Position numbers and translations under genes: made by a program
The notes under the pieces: generated by a model
Seen by the model: the letters and a program-made list of their open reading frames with translations, nothing else
Databases searched by the model: none
Told to the model about the DNA's origin: nothing
In this document: positions 43,923 through 55,186 of the stretch, one piece after another
Position numbering within the stretch: position 1 is the first letter of the stretch
Layout of the letters: every line of letters begins with the position of its first letter
Source of the DNA: Acidobacteria bacterium Mor1
GTDB taxonomy: Bacteria > Acidobacteriota > Polarisedimenticolia > Polarisedimenticolales > Polarisedimenticolaceae
Length of the DNA stretch: 64,000 nt
Reading direction: 5' to 3'
Assembly: GCA_001664505.1 (NCBI GenBank)
Contig: CP011806.1
Location: forward strand, 2,907,263 to 2,971,262

Positions 43923-45737
43923 GTGTCCCAACAAGGAATTCCCGATCTCCGCGTGTTCCTCGACGGCCTGCGGCGCGACCGCGACCTGGTCGAGATCGAC
44001 GCGCCTGTCGACGCCCGGCTGGAGGCCGCCGAGATTCACCGGCGGGTCATCGCCGCCGGCGGCCCCGCCCTGCTGTTCCGCAACATCCAGGGGGCGGAGA
44101 TCCCCCTGGCGACCAACCTTTTCGGAACGCCGAGCCGGGCCGAACGGGCGTTCGGCAGCCATCCGCTGAAGTTCATCAAGCGGCTCGTCGAACTGGTCGA
44201 GACGGCGATTCCTCCGACGGCGGGCAAGCTGTGGGGCGCCCGGGACGTGATCGGCCAGGCGCTCAAGGTCGGCACCCGCAACCGGGGCCGCGCTCCGGTC
44301 ACCGAGAAGATCCTGTCGGGAAGCGACGTGCGCCTCGATCGCCTGCCGGCCATGACCACCTGGTCCCAGGACGGCGGCCCGTTCGTGACTCTGCCCCTGG
44401 TCTACACCGAGCATCCCGAGAGCGGCGTGCCCAACCTGGGCATGTACCGGCTGCACGTACACGACGCCCGGCACACCGGCATGCACTGGCAGATCGGCAA
44501 GGGAGGTGGCTTCCACTACCAGCTTGCCGAACAGGCGGGGAACGCCCTGCCGGTCACCGTGTTCCTCGGCGGGCCGCCTGCGCTGATTCTGTCGGCGATC
44601 GCCCCGCTACCTGAAAACGTGCCGGAACTGCTGCTGGCATCGTTGATTGCCGGCCGCAAGCTGCCGATGGTCCCCGGTCCCGGCGAACACCGGCTGGTCG
44701 GTTCCTGCGAGCTGGCCCTCTGCGGCCACGTGGCGCCCCACGAGCGGCGACCCGAGGGCCCTTTCGGCGACCACTACGGCTACTACTCGCTGGAGCATGA
44801 CTACCCGGTGTTCCACGTCGATCACATCGCCCGGCGGCAGGACGCGATCTTCCCGGCGACCGTCGTGGGCAAGCCGCGTCAGGAAGATTTCTTCATCGGC
44901 GACCTGCTGCAGGAACTGCTCTCGCCGCTGTTCCCGCTGGTGATGCCCGCCGTCGAGGATCTCTGGTCCTACGGTGAGACCGGCTACCACTCCCTGGCCG
45001 GAGCGGTGGTCAAGCAACGCTACAAGCGGGAAGCGATGACCTCGGCCTTCCGCATCCTGGGCGAGGGTCAGCTGTCGCTGACCAAGTTCCTCCTGGTCAC
45101 CGATCAGCATGTCGACCTGCGGGACTTCAAGGCGACCCTGGAGCACGTGCTCTGCCGCAGCCATCCCGAGACCGACCTCTACGTGCTCTCGAACCTGTCC
45201 ATGGACACCCTGGACTACACCGGCCCCGAGGTGAACCTGGGCAGCAAGGGCATCTGGCTGGGCCTCGGCGATCCGGTCCGGGATCTGCCCCGGGAATTCC
45301 AGGCGGCGGAACTGCCGGCGGGTGCCCGGGATCCCCAGGTGTTCTGCGGCGGTTGCCTGGTGGTCGGCGGCCCGCCCAAGGGGGAGGATCCCGAGGCCGC
45401 GGCCCGCTTCGTCGGCCACCCCGCCTTCCGGGACTGGCCGCTGGTGGTGCTGACCGACGAGCCGAAACGAGCCGCCCGCAGCGCCATGAACTTCCTCTGG
45501 ACCACCTTCACCCGCTTCGAACCCGCGGCCGACCTCCACGCCGCGTCGACCCGGGTGGTGCGCAACCATGTGTCCTACGGGGGCCCGATCCTGATCGACG
45601 CCCGGCTGTCTCCCGGCTTTCCCGACGAGCTGTTCTGCGACGAACAGACCGCAGCCAGGGTAGAGTCTCGCTGGAAGGAGTACTTCCCCGACGGCAACGT
45701 CGAGATGGGCGACAGCGACCAGGCCCACCTGGACTGA
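43923..45737 (+). CDS. UbiD-family prFMN-dependent decarboxylase
   Basis: About 604 aa from GTG 43923, chosen because the family begins just before IPDLRVFLDGL; a TTG at 43875 is possible. No clear ribosome site at either. Uses prenylated FMN to decarboxylate (or carboxylate) aromatic or alpha-beta unsaturated acids. Landmarks: NLGMYRLHVHDARHTGMHW, RRPEGPFGDHYGYYSLEHDY, HVDHIARRQDAIFPATVVGK, EVNLGSKGIWLGLGDPVRDL. UbiX, which makes the cofactor, is not in view. Substrate (ubiquinone/menaquinone precursor or an aromatic acid) unknown. Confidence 0.9.
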   Translation: MSQQGIPDLRVFLDGLRRDRDLVEIDAPVDARLEAAEIHRRVIAAGGPALLFRNIQGAEIPLATNLFGTPSRAERAFGSHPLKFIKRLVELVETAIPPTAGKLWGARDVIGQALKVGTRNRGRAPVTEKILSGSDVRLDRLPAMTTWSQDGGPFVTLPLVYTEHPESGVPNLGMYRLHVHDARHTGMHWQIGKGGGFHYQLAEQAGNALPVTVFLGGPPALILSAIAPLPENVPELLLASLIAGRKLPMVPGPGEHRLVGSCELALCGHVAPHERRPEGPFGDHYGYYSLEHDYPVFHVDHIARRQDAIFPATVVGKPRQEDFFIGDLLQELLSPLFPLVMPAVEDLWSYGETGYHSLAGAVVKQRYKREAMTSAFRILGEGQLSLTKFLLVTDQHVDLRDFKATLEHVLCRSHPETDLYVLSNLSMDTLDYTGPEVNLGSKGIWLGLGDPVRDLPREFQAAELPAGARDPQVFCGGCLVVGGPPKGEDPEAAARFVGHPAFRDWPLVVLTDEPKRAARSAMNFLWTTFTRFEPAADLHAASTRVVRNHVSYGGPILIDARLSPGFPDELFCDEQTAARVESRWKEYFPDGNVEMGDSDQAHLD

Positions 45738-45824
45738 CCCTCCTTCGCCGAGGCTTCGGGGGGCGGGCCTGAGGGGCCGCGCAGCCCTTGGGGCCGCGAA
45801 CCGCAGAACTAGGAGTCAAGCGAG

Positions 45825-46802
45825 ATGGCGACGACCCGGGCGATCCGTATTCATGAAACCGGCGGCCCTGAAGTGCTGCGCTGGGAGGAGGTCGAGGTCG
45901 GCGAGCCGGGACCGGGCCAGGTCCTGCTGGAACACAGCGCCATCGGCCTCAACTTCATCGACACCTACCACCGCAGCGGGCTCTACCCGATGGGTTTGCC
46001 CGGCGTGCTGGGCCGCGAGGCGGCGGGCACCGTCACCGCCGTCGGCGAAGGGGTCGAGGGAATCACGGTAGGCCAGCGCGCCGCCTACCCGATGGTCGCC
46101 GGCTCCTACGCCGAACGGCGCCTGATCGACGCCGACCTGCTGGTGCCCCTGCCCGACGGCATCGAGGAACGGACCGCGGCGGCGATGATGCTCAAGGGAT
46201 TGACCGCCCACTACCTCCTGCGCCGAACCTACGAGGTCAAGCCCGGCGAGACGATCCTGTTCCACGCAGCGGCGGGCGGGGTCGGGCTGATCGCCTGCCA
46301 GTGGGCCCGGCACCTGGGCGCCACGGTGATCGGCACGGTGGGTAGCCCCGAGAAGGCGGAACTGGCCAAGGCCCACGGCTGCCACCACACGATCCTCTAT
46401 CGCGAGGAGAACTTCGTGGAGCGGGTGCGGGAACTGACCGACGGCGCCGGCGTCCCGGTGGTCTATGACTCGGTGGGCAAGGACACCTTCGAGGGATCAC
46501 TGGACTGCCTGTCCCCCCGGGGTCTGCTGGTCAGCTTCGGCCAGGCGTCGGGGGCGATCCCCCCGTTCTCGATCAACATCCTGGCGGGCAAGGGCTCTCT
46601 CTTCGTCACCCGTCCCACACTCGCAACATTCATCGCCCGGCGCGAAGATCTGCGGGCGGCGGCGGCGGAGCTGTTCGAGCGGGTGCTGGCCGGCGATATT
46701 CGCATTCAGGTTCCCCAGACCTACCCCCTGGCCGAGGCGGAGCGGGCCCACCGGGACCTGGAAGGCCGCCGGACGTCGGGGTCGACGGTACTGGTTCCCT
46801 AG
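45825..46802 (+). CDS. qor: Zinc-independent quinone oxidoreductase (MDR family)
   Basis: 325 aa, ATG 45825 with AGGAG upstream. NADPH:quinone reductase: GGPEVLRWEEVEV start, FIDTYHRSGLYPMGLPGVLG, HAAAGGVGLIACQWARHLGA (nucleotide-binding AAGGVG), VYDSVGKDTFEGSLDCL. No zinc-binding Cys cluster. Follows the UbiD gene by 87 nt and precedes the kinase gene by 9. Confidence 0.93.
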   Translation: MATTRAIRIHETGGPEVLRWEEVEVGEPGPGQVLLEHSAIGLNFIDTYHRSGLYPMGLPGVLGREAAGTVTAVGEGVEGITVGQRAAYPMVAGSYAERRLIDADLLVPLPDGIEERTAAAMMLKGLTAHYLLRRTYEVKPGETILFHAAAGGVGLIACQWARHLGATVIGTVGSPEKAELAKAHGCHHTILYREENFVERVRELTDGAGVPVVYDSVGKDTFEGSLDCLSPRGLLVSFGQASGAIPPFSINILAGKGSLFVTRPTLATFIARREDLRAAAAELFERVLAGDIRIQVPQTYPLAEAERAHRDLEGRRTSGSTVLVP

Positions 46803-46811
46803 AGGGCTGCG

Positions 46812-49646
46812 TTGGACGACTCCGACCCTATCCACGAGGGCACGACCCAGCCGCTGCCCCCGAATCCGGCTCCACGGAAACGGCCGACGGAGCTCCCGAA
46901 ACAGATCGGGCGTTACCGGATCCTTCGCTACCTGGGCGAAGGGGCGATGGGCGAGGTGCTGCTCGCCTTCGATCCCACCCTCTCGCGGCAGATCGCCCTC
47001 AAGCGCATTCGACCCGATCGGACCGGCAGCGAGGTCCTCGTGCGCCGGTTCCAGACCGAAGCCCACGTGACGGCGCTTCTGCAACACCCCTCGGTAATCC
47101 CCGTCTACGAATACCTCGACCAGGGAGAGAGCGGCTACTACACGATGCGCCCGGTCGAGGGCGTGACCCTGGCCAGCCTGATCCAAACGCTCCACGCCGA
47201 GCCGGGACGCCGCGCCGAATGGACCGCCGCTCGGCTGGTGCGGCTGTTCCTGCAGGTCTGTAGCGCGGTGGCCTACGCCCATTCGATGGGGGTGCTCCAC
47301 CGGGATATCAAACCCGCCAACATCATGCTGGGCCCGTTCGAGGAGATCTTCATTCTCGATTGGGGGATGGCGCTGCTCTGCGCCGAGCAACCCTCTCAGC
47401 CCAAACAGGTGCTTCCGGAACGGCTGCAAGCCCTCGCCGAACAGACCGCGTCCCACGCCCTGGTCGGCACCCCGGCCTACATGGCTCCGGAGTTGCTCCA
47501 GGGGAGCTGCGCCGCGACGCCGCAGACCGAGGTCTTCGCGCTGGGCGTGTTGCTCTACGAACTGCTGGCCTTTCGACGGCCGTGGACGGCGAAGACGGTG
47601 GGCGAGCTGATCGCGGCGATGCAGCAGGAACCGCCCAGACCGCCGAGCATCCTGCGCCGCGGCCGGGGCATCTCGGCGCGCCTCGATGCCGTGGTGCTGC
47701 GAGCGCTTGCGACGGACCCCGCGGCGCGATACCCGACCGTTCAGCGGCTGGCCGCAGACGTCGCCGAGGCGTTGGAGGGTCGCGCACCGTGGGTGCCGGT
47801 CCGCGCCGCGGCCGACGGAGAGTCCCTCTGGTACCTGGAGCGAGGCAAGAGCCAGGAGGAGGCCGACAGCATCTCGCTACGGTCGCGGGGGAAGCCCTTC
47901 AGCTTCCTCTTCCGCCAACCGCTGGGCGACAACGTCCGGCTCGATCTCGACGTCAGCTTCGGGCGCGGGACCCACCAGTTCTGGGTCGTGCTCGGCGCCC
48001 CGGTAGCCTCGGGCCCGACGGGCTTCGAGGGCTACCAGCTCGAGATCCTTCCGGGCCGCCGCAGGACCGTACGGCTGCGCCGCTCGGGCCGGGCGGTGGC
48101 CGGGGCGCGCAACCCCAGGATCCCGGCGAAGCGCTGGCATCGCATCTCGGTGACCCGCGAAGACGACCGGTTGTCCCTTTCGATCAACGGCTCCGAGATC
48201 TACACCTATCGCGATCCGATCCCGCTCCGCGGGACGCGGCTGACGCTCCAGGGTGTCAGCACCGGGCTCGATCTGCGGAACCCCCGGGTTCACCGCAGAG
48301 GTTCGGATCTTCGCGTGTCCTGTCTCGCCGTCCCCGACGCCCTGTACAACCGGGAACACTACGAGGAGGCGATGGCCGAGTACGCGACGATCGCCTCGGC
48401 CCACCCCGGCCGCCCCGAGGCGATCCAGGCCCGCTTCCGCTCCGCCCTCTGCGCCGTGGAGATGCAGCACAGGGAGGCCGACGCCGAGGTCGGAGAGCTG
48501 TGGCTGGGACAGGCCGAGATGTCCCTGGGCAAGGCGGGCGCCGCGGAGTCATCCTGCCTGCTCCCCCTGGGAAAGGCGATCGTGGCCCGGGCCCGGCGTG
48601 ACTCGGCGCGAGCCCACGACGCGTTGGTCAGCGCGCTGACCGACCTACCGGACGATCCCGATCTGCCGACGATCCGGGAGTGGATTCTCGGCCAGCTCCA
48701 CTCGGCAAGCGAGGACGACCGCGGCTGGGTCGCCGAGCTCCTTCCCCTGGCAATCCGCCACTGCATGGGCGGACACGGCCGGCACGCGGTGCGGGAGCTG
48801 GTGCACACCGTGCGCAATCAGTGGGAGATGCCGTCGTTCATCGTCGGCAGGGCGCAGTTCCAGCAGGGAAGCGAAACCAGCCACGCGGAGTCGATCCTGT
48901 TCCTGGCCTTCTGGGCGGGTCGCGCGTCGCTCATCGAACAGACCGCCGTCGAGCTCGTTCGTTCCGGGCACCTCCGCGCCTACCACGTGTCGGACTTCAT
49001 CTTCTCGCTGCTGGAGCTGGACGCCCTGGAGCGGGCCGAACGCCTGCTCGAGGTTCTCGATCAGCCGGCCGCAGCGGATGGTGGGTCCGAACACTACGCC
49101 CGTGCGGCCCAGGCCGCCACGCTAGCTGTGTCCGGTGACCTGGAACGGGCCACGGCGGCGTTGGCCGCGATGAAAGCGGACCCGTTCGACCGCGCCTTCA
49201 ACGGCGCCCGGCTGTGGCTGGCCCGGTCCGGCTGGAAGCACGGCGACAAGAAGCACGCGCCCCGCTATCTGAAGCCCCTGGATGACCGGGACTACTTCGC
49301 CATGGAGCACCGGGCCTGGTTCTTCCTGGCGAACGGAGATCCCCGGCGCTCCCGGCGTGAGCTCGAACCCCTGATCGACCGCGGGGACCATCTGAAGGGA
49401 CGGAACCTGGTGAATCTGCTCTACGGTGCGTACCTGCTGGCCACCCGCCGGCCCGGCGAGGCCGAGCGGACCTTCCGCCGGCTGAGGCCCACGCCGTGGC
49501 CACGCACCTGGACCCTCGGATCCCACTACGCATCAGGGCAGCTGGGAGAAGGCTCGCTGGATCGCTATCTGGAAGGCTGTTTCGACTGGGAGCGGGCGGT
49601 GCTCGAAGAGCATCGATCCCTGCTCTCGCGGGTCGCCGGGAGCTAA
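46812..49646 (+). CDS. Serine/threonine kinase fused to LamG-like and TPR domains
   Basis: 944 aa from TTG 46812, 9 nt after qor, with GAGGG nearby. Residues 33-300 are a PknB-like kinase: LGEGAMGEV, Lys64, HRDIKPAN (163-170, Asp165), then DWG (183-185) in place of DFG, GTPAYMAPE and FALGVLLYELLAF. Residues about 340-505 are a LamG/3-keto-disaccharide-hydrolase-like sandwich (SFLFRQPLGDNVRLDLDVSF, GFEGYQLEILPGRR). Residues 515-940 are TPR-like helical pairs. No membrane helix, unlike PASTA kinases, so it is soluble; this layout is an uncommon one. Confidence 0.87.
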   Translation: MDDSDPIHEGTTQPLPPNPAPRKRPTELPKQIGRYRILRYLGEGAMGEVLLAFDPTLSRQIALKRIRPDRTGSEVLVRRFQTEAHVTALLQHPSVIPVYEYLDQGESGYYTMRPVEGVTLASLIQTLHAEPGRRAEWTAARLVRLFLQVCSAVAYAHSMGVLHRDIKPANIMLGPFEEIFILDWGMALLCAEQPSQPKQVLPERLQALAEQTASHALVGTPAYMAPELLQGSCAATPQTEVFALGVLLYELLAFRRPWTAKTVGELIAAMQQEPPRPPSILRRGRGISARLDAVVLRALATDPAARYPTVQRLAADVAEALEGRAPWVPVRAAADGESLWYLERGKSQEEADSISLRSRGKPFSFLFRQPLGDNVRLDLDVSFGRGTHQFWVVLGAPVASGPTGFEGYQLEILPGRRRTVRLRRSGRAVAGARNPRIPAKRWHRISVTREDDRLSLSINGSEIYTYRDPIPLRGTRLTLQGVSTGLDLRNPRVHRRGSDLRVSCLAVPDALYNREHYEEAMAEYATIASAHPGRPEAIQARFRSALCAVEMQHREADAEVGELWLGQAEMSLGKAGAAESSCLLPLGKAIVARARRDSARAHDALVSALTDLPDDPDLPTIREWILGQLHSASEDDRGWVAELLPLAIRHCMGGHGRHAVRELVHTVRNQWEMPSFIVGRAQFQQGSETSHAESILFLAFWAGRASLIEQTAVELVRSGHLRAYHVSDFIFSLLELDALERAERLLEVLDQPAAADGGSEHYARAAQAATLAVSGDLERATAALAAMKADPFDRAFNGARLWLARSGWKHGDKKHAPRYLKPLDDRDYFAMEHRAWFFLANGDPRRSRRELEPLIDRGDHLKGRNLVNLLYGAYLLATRRPGEAERTFRRLRPTPWPRTWTLGSHYASGQLGEGSLDRYLEGCFDWERAVLEEHRSLLSRVAGS

Positions 49647-49686
49647 ACGCCGGCAATCCCCGGACCCGGCCTCCAGCGCACCGGAC

Positions 49687-49959
49687 TCAGGCGTACTTGT
49701 CGCCCAGGTCCTTCTCGTAGTGCTGGGGGTTGGGATCGTCGTTCTTGGCGATCCGGTCGGCTTCCTCGCCTCGCTCGGCTCCGCCGTAGAAAGCGACCTC
49801 GGCCTGGAACTCGTCGAGTTCGTCGTTGCCGCAGGTGGCGCAGAAAGCCTCGCGCAGGCGTCCCACCTGGAAGTCCCACTCGAACTGGAAGCAGGGCGTG
49901 TCGCACTGGGTGCAGACCACGAAGTCCGGTTCCTGCGTACTGAGCTGAGGCTTGCTCAC
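49687..49959 (-). CDS. Small zinc-ribbon-like protein
   Basis: 90 aa from GTG 49959, chosen because GGAGGA lies 7 nt upstream; the open frame extends much further but overlaps the divergent glycosylase. VVCTQCDTPCFQFEW and FCATCGNDELDEF give two CxxC pairs, a zinc ribbon. The acidic tail ends KDLGDKYA. No family recognised; divergent from the Fpg-like gene. Confidence 0.62.
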   Translation of the reverse strand: MSKPQLSTQEPDFVVCTQCDTPCFQFEWDFQVGRLREAFCATCGNDELDEFQAEVAFYGGAERGEEADRIAKNDDPNPQHYEKDLGDKYA

Positions 49960-50079
49960 CTGGGCATCCTCCGTCCGGGGGCGGTCCACGGGAGAACTTA
50001 GGTTCGGCCACCCCGCCCGACAAGCCGCAATTCCGTATCGATTAGACGCGGGATGTCGCTTCGGGGTAACGTCCTGGAC

Positions 50080-50991
50080 ATGCCCGAACTGCCGGATATC
50101 GTCGCCTATCTCGACGCCCTCGAGGAGCGGGTGGGCGACCAGGTGCTGCAGCGTGTCCGCGTGGCCAGCCCGTTCCTGCTCCGCAGCGTCTCTCCCCCGC
50201 TGAGAGAGGCCGAGGGGCGCAAGGTCCGGGGGCTCCGCCGGGTCGGCAAACGGGTGGTATTCGCCCTGGAGGGGGACCTGTTCCTGGTGGTTCACCTGAT
50301 GATCGCCGGACGGTTCAAGTGGCGGGAGGCCGGCGCCAAGATCCCGGGCCGGCTGGGGCTGGCCGCTTTCGATTTCGAGAGCGGCACGCTGATGCTGACC
50401 GAGGCCAGCAAGAAGAAACGGGCCTCGCTCCATCTGGTGGCCGGCGAGGAGGGGTTGGCGGCGCTGGATCCAGGGGGTATCGAGATCTTCGACATCGACC
50501 TCGAGACCTTCCGCGAGACGCTGGTCCGGGGCAATCACACCCTGAAGCGGGCGCTGACCGATCCGCGGCTCTTCAGCGGCATCGGCAACGCCTATTCCGA
50601 CGAGATCCTGCACCGGGCCAGGCTGTCTCCTTTCAAGCTCGGCGCCAAGCTGGACGACGACGAGGTCGCACGGCTGTGGGAGGCGGTGCGCCAGGTGCTC
50701 TCCGAGTGGATGGAGCGGCTACGTGCCGAGGCCGCCGGGGGCTTCCCCGAGAAGGTCACTGCCTTCCGCCCGGAGATGGCGGTCCACGGCAAGTACGGGG
50801 AGCCCTGTCCGGTCTGCGAGGCGCCGGTGCAGCGGATCGTCTACGCCCAGAACGAGGCCAACTACTGCGCCCCCTGCCAGACCGGCGGCAAACTGCTGGC
50901 CGACCGGGCGCTGTCACGGCTGCTCAAGAAGGACTGGCCCCGCTCGCTGGAAGAGCTGGAAGAGCACAAGGCACAGCGCCGAGAGCCCTGA
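50080..50991 (+). CDS. Formamidopyrimidine-DNA glycosylase-type repair enzyme (Fpg/Nei family)
   Basis: 303 aa from ATG 50080, giving the obligatory MPELPDI start (Pro2 nucleophile, Glu3). Removes oxidised bases and cuts the strand. H2TH region LKRALTDPRLFSGIGNAYSD (binding Asn in GIGNA), and a C-terminal zinc finger GEPCPVCEAPVQRIVYAQNE followed by CAPCQTGG. MutM versus Nei/EndoVIII cannot be settled from motifs; the C-terminus (KKDWPRSLEEL) runs past the usual end. Confidence 0.9.
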   Translation: MPELPDIVAYLDALEERVGDQVLQRVRVASPFLLRSVSPPLREAEGRKVRGLRRVGKRVVFALEGDLFLVVHLMIAGRFKWREAGAKIPGRLGLAAFDFESGTLMLTEASKKKRASLHLVAGEEGLAALDPGGIEIFDIDLETFRETLVRGNHTLKRALTDPRLFSGIGNAYSDEILHRARLSPFKLGAKLDDDEVARLWEAVRQVLSEWMERLRAEAAGGFPEKVTAFRPEMAVHGKYGEPCPVCEAPVQRIVYAQNEANYCAPCQTGGKLLADRALSRLLKKDWPRSLEELEEHKAQRREP

Positions 50992-51150
50992 GTCTCCCGG
51001 CAACCGCGCGACCGGGGACGAGCAACGGTTGATGATGCTGAAGGGCGTGTTTCGCCAGTAGGTCACACGGTCACGCTGTGCCGGCACTCGGCGTCCTGCC
51101 CACGGGACAACGAGCGTGCGCTCCTACTCACACACTGCGCGTTCCTTGGA

Positions 51151-51166
51151 TGGTCCGACTCTTGCT
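51151..51166 (+). promoter_or_regulatory. Possible sigma-54 promoter (-24/-12)
   Basis: TGGTCCGACTCTTGCT keeps the GG-N10-GC spacing and TTGC end of sigma-54 promoters, 38 nt before the ATG at 51205. Two positions of the TGGCAC box differ. Confidence 0.4.
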
Positions 51167-51204
51167 TGGTCTGTGAGCACATACCATCAAGGAGGACGAG
51201 CAAG

Positions 51205-51669
51205 ATGAGACACTCCGAACGACGACCCGACCGAGCCCGGCGTGCTGCGCTGTGGGCGTTCGCCTGCGCCGCGCTGTTCTGCATCCAGGGCAACGCTTGG
51301 GCGGAGGGCTCGAGCCCGTGGCCAAGCATCCACTTCGAACTGGACGTCCCGTCGGGAACCAGCCCGGTGATCATCACCGAGACCGATACGAGCGGCCTCT
51401 ACAAAGTGCTCCAGGTCGGCACCAGCACGTACAAACTGATCAACTTCGATAGCGGCGTCCTGTTCCAGATGAAGCCGGTGAGCGCATCGGCTCCCGCCAA
51501 CCTTCGCGTGATCCACGGTGGAGGAGGGGGTGAGGATGACGCCAACCCCTGGCCGACCTTGGTGCTCGAATGGTTCATCGGAGGGCAGCCCAGCCTCACG
51601 GTCGAGCTAGATCCACAGGAAAGCGACGACTGCGCCAACTGCGATCGCGTCTACATGCACTGGGAATAA
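51205..51669 (+). CDS. Secreted hypothetical protein (154 aa)
   Basis: ATG 51205 with AGGAGG upstream. Signal peptide AALWAFACAALFCIQGNAWA; the mature part is beta-rich (SIHFELDVPSGTSPVIITET, KVLQVGTSTYKLINFDSG, TLVLEWFIGGQPSLTVELD) and ends with CANCDRVYMHWE, a CxxC pair. Function unknown. The upstream region holds a possible sigma-54 site. Confidence 0.68.
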   Translation: MRHSERRPDRARRAALWAFACAALFCIQGNAWAEGSSPWPSIHFELDVPSGTSPVIITETDTSGLYKVLQVGTSTYKLINFDSGVLFQMKPVSASAPANLRVIHGGGGGEDDANPWPTLVLEWFIGGQPSLTVELDPQESDDCANCDRVYMHWE

Positions 51670-51711
51670 CCCGGAAGGGCCGGTGGAAGGTCACTCCCGC
51701 CCGGCGCCGCT

Positions 51712-53423
51712 CTACGGGGTGGCGTCGGCTGCGAGCGTGACGAACTCCGGGTCGTCGCGGTAGGGATCGAAGGCGGGCCAGACACCGACGAAGGGCAGGA
51801 AGCGGGAGCGTTCCCGGTCGGCCCGTTTCAGCGCGGCCAGGGCGCCGGCCCGATCGGAGCCGGCGAGGGCCAGCGCCATGCGGCCGGCGGGCACGTGGTT
51901 CTCCACCGCTCGTTCCTCAAGCTCCCGGCGCACGTCGGCGACACCCTCCTCGATGCCCTTGCGCCCCAACACGAAGGCCAGCACCGAGAGCATTGCGGTC
52001 GCCCGCTCCGACAGCTCCACGGCTTTCCGGGCTTCAGCCTCGGCAGCATCCAGATCACCGGTCTCGGTCAGGGCCAGCGCAAGAGCGAAACGTCCATAGG
52101 CGAAGCCCGGGTCCAACTCCAGCGCCTCGGTCAGGGTCGTGACGGCCCGGTCGTAGTCCCGGGCGAAGTAGTGGACGAGGCCCAGGTCGCTGCGGATCGG
52201 TAGCGACAGCGGGTCGAGCTGTAGCGCTTCACCCAGGGACGCTCGGGCCACGTCGAACTGTCCGCGGGCGGCCTCGAAGAACCCCAACCAGTGATGGGCG
52301 GTTGCGTAGGAAGGCCGCAACTCGACCCCCTGGCGCAGCCCCTCGAACGCCGCCTCCCAATCGCGATCGAAGACGAATCGGACGTAGGCGCGGGAGACGT
52401 GAGCCTCGGCCAGGTCCGGGTCGAGCTCGAGGGCGGTCTCCGCCGCGCTCTTGGCCAACGGGAACGCTTCCAGCGCCGGAGTGTCTCCGTAGAGTGGGAG
52501 CAGTACGTAGGAATCGGCCAGGCCCGCATAGGCCGGAGCGTACTTGGCGTCGAGGGTGACCGCCCGATGGAAGCAGTCGATGGCCCGGCGCAGCACGTGC
52601 CCCGAGCGCTTGTTCCAGAAGAAGCGTCCCTTGATGTAAGCGTCGTAGGCTTCGCGATTGGCCAGGTAGTCCCGCGCCAGGCGTGCCCGCTCGAGAGATG
52701 TGAGTTCGAGGCTGAGGGCGTCTGCGATTTGCTGGGAGATCGTGTCCTGCATGGTGAAGATGTCGTCGAACTCGATGTCGAAGGTGTCGCCCCAGATCGA
52801 CGCCCGGCGTTCCAGATCGACGAGCTGCACCGTCGCTCGCAGCCGGGATCCCGCGAGCTGAATCGAACCCTCGACGGTGGTCCCGACTTGGAGCCCGCGC
52901 AGCCCGTCAGGCCGGTTGTCCCGGCCCAGCACGGCGCTGGTCGGCCGTACGTCGAGCTGAGGCAGGCGGCTGAGCCGAGCGATCAAGGCGTCGGCCATCC
53001 CCACGCCGAGGTAGCGGGCCTGTTCGGCCTCGGGACCGACGCACTCGAAGGGCAACACGGCGATCGAAGTGGCCGCCGGGGTGGCGGTGGCCGGCGACGG
53101 AGCGGGCGCGTCCCGAGTGACCTCGGCGACGAAGCGGAAACCCTTGCGCGGCACGGTCACGATGTAGCGATGGGGCGCCTTGGTGTCTTCCAGCACCTTG
53201 CGCAGCACATAGATGTTCTGGGAGAGCACCGCGTCCTCGACGTGGGCGTCGGGCCACAGCTCTTCCAACAGGCTGCGTTTCTCCACCAGGTTGCCCGCAT
53301 CGCGGACCAGGCACACCAGGATGTCGTAGGGCTTGCCGGTCAACTTGACCGGTTCGCCGTCCCGGTAGAGCTGCCCTTCCCGTGGGGATAGCCGGTACGG
53401 GCCGAAGCGAGCATCGGATTCGC

Positions 53424-53427
<4 letters not shown>
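51712..53427 (-). CDS. Winged-helix (OmpR/CadC-type) regulator with TPR domain
   Basis: 571 aa from GTG 53427. Residues 6-103 form a Trans_reg_C winged helix (LTGKPYDILVCLVRDAGNLV, EDAVLSQNIYVLRKVLED, RYIVTVPRKGFRFVAEV). Residues 120-265 are a FlgO/adenylate-cyclase-associated TolB-like domain (SIAVLPFECVGPEAEQARYL), and residues 265-520 are TPR repeats. No membrane helix, unlike CadC. Common in Acidobacteriota. Its GTG overlaps the antiporter stop by 4 nt, so translation is coupled to the antiporter gene. Confidence 0.9.
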
Positions 53428-54698
<1,271 letters not shown>

Positions 54699-54766
54699 GG
54701 TGGCGGTATACTATCCAAAGTGTTGCGGATGGGCGATGTGCCCCGGAGTATTCCCTCCAGGAGAAG

Positions 54767-55186
54767 TTGTTGGACCCCTATCGCGTGTTCCTGACCCACG
54801 GGGGCGCCGACACCTGGCTAGCCCGGGAGACACTGAAGCCGAGGCTCGAAGAGTCGGGGGCCGAGGTGTTTCTCGATAATGTCAATTTGGAATACGGGGA
54901 CGATTTCCGAGAGATCATTCTCTCCGAACTACGTCGATGTGATGAGTTGCTCGCTCTGTTAACCCCATCGTCGATACGACGCCCGTGGGTCTATGCCGAG
55001 ATAGGGGCTATGGTTGTTCGCGAGCAAGGTGATCGCGTCATTGCCGTTCAATACGGCCCCGAAGAGCAGGAACTCCAGGAACTCGGCGTGCTTTCGCTAC
55101 TCGGAACGCGGACCCTGCTACCGCTAGACGACTTCGACACCTACCTGGCACAACTCAAAGGGCGCGTGGAGTCGAAGCATGCATGA
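54767..55186 (+). CDS. TIR-domain protein
   Basis: 139 aa from TTG 54767 (AGGAG 6 nt upstream; TTG 54770 also possible). A lone TIR domain: YRVFLTHGGADTWLARETLK, LEESGAEVFLDNVNLEYGDD, ELRRCDELLALLTPSSIRRP, then WVYAEIGAMV, in which Glu occupies the NADase catalytic position. Ends in a helical segment. Likely an NAD+-cleaving or signalling domain used in defence. Overlaps the next TIR gene by 8 nt. Codons such as gat, aat, ttg and gaa are more frequent than in flanking genes, suggesting transfer. Confidence 0.85.
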   Translation: MLDPYRVFLTHGGADTWLARETLKPRLEESGAEVFLDNVNLEYGDDFREIILSELRRCDELLALLTPSSIRRPWVYAEIGAMVVREQGDRVIAVQYGPEEQELQELGVLSLLGTRTLLPLDDFDTYLAQLKGRVESKHA

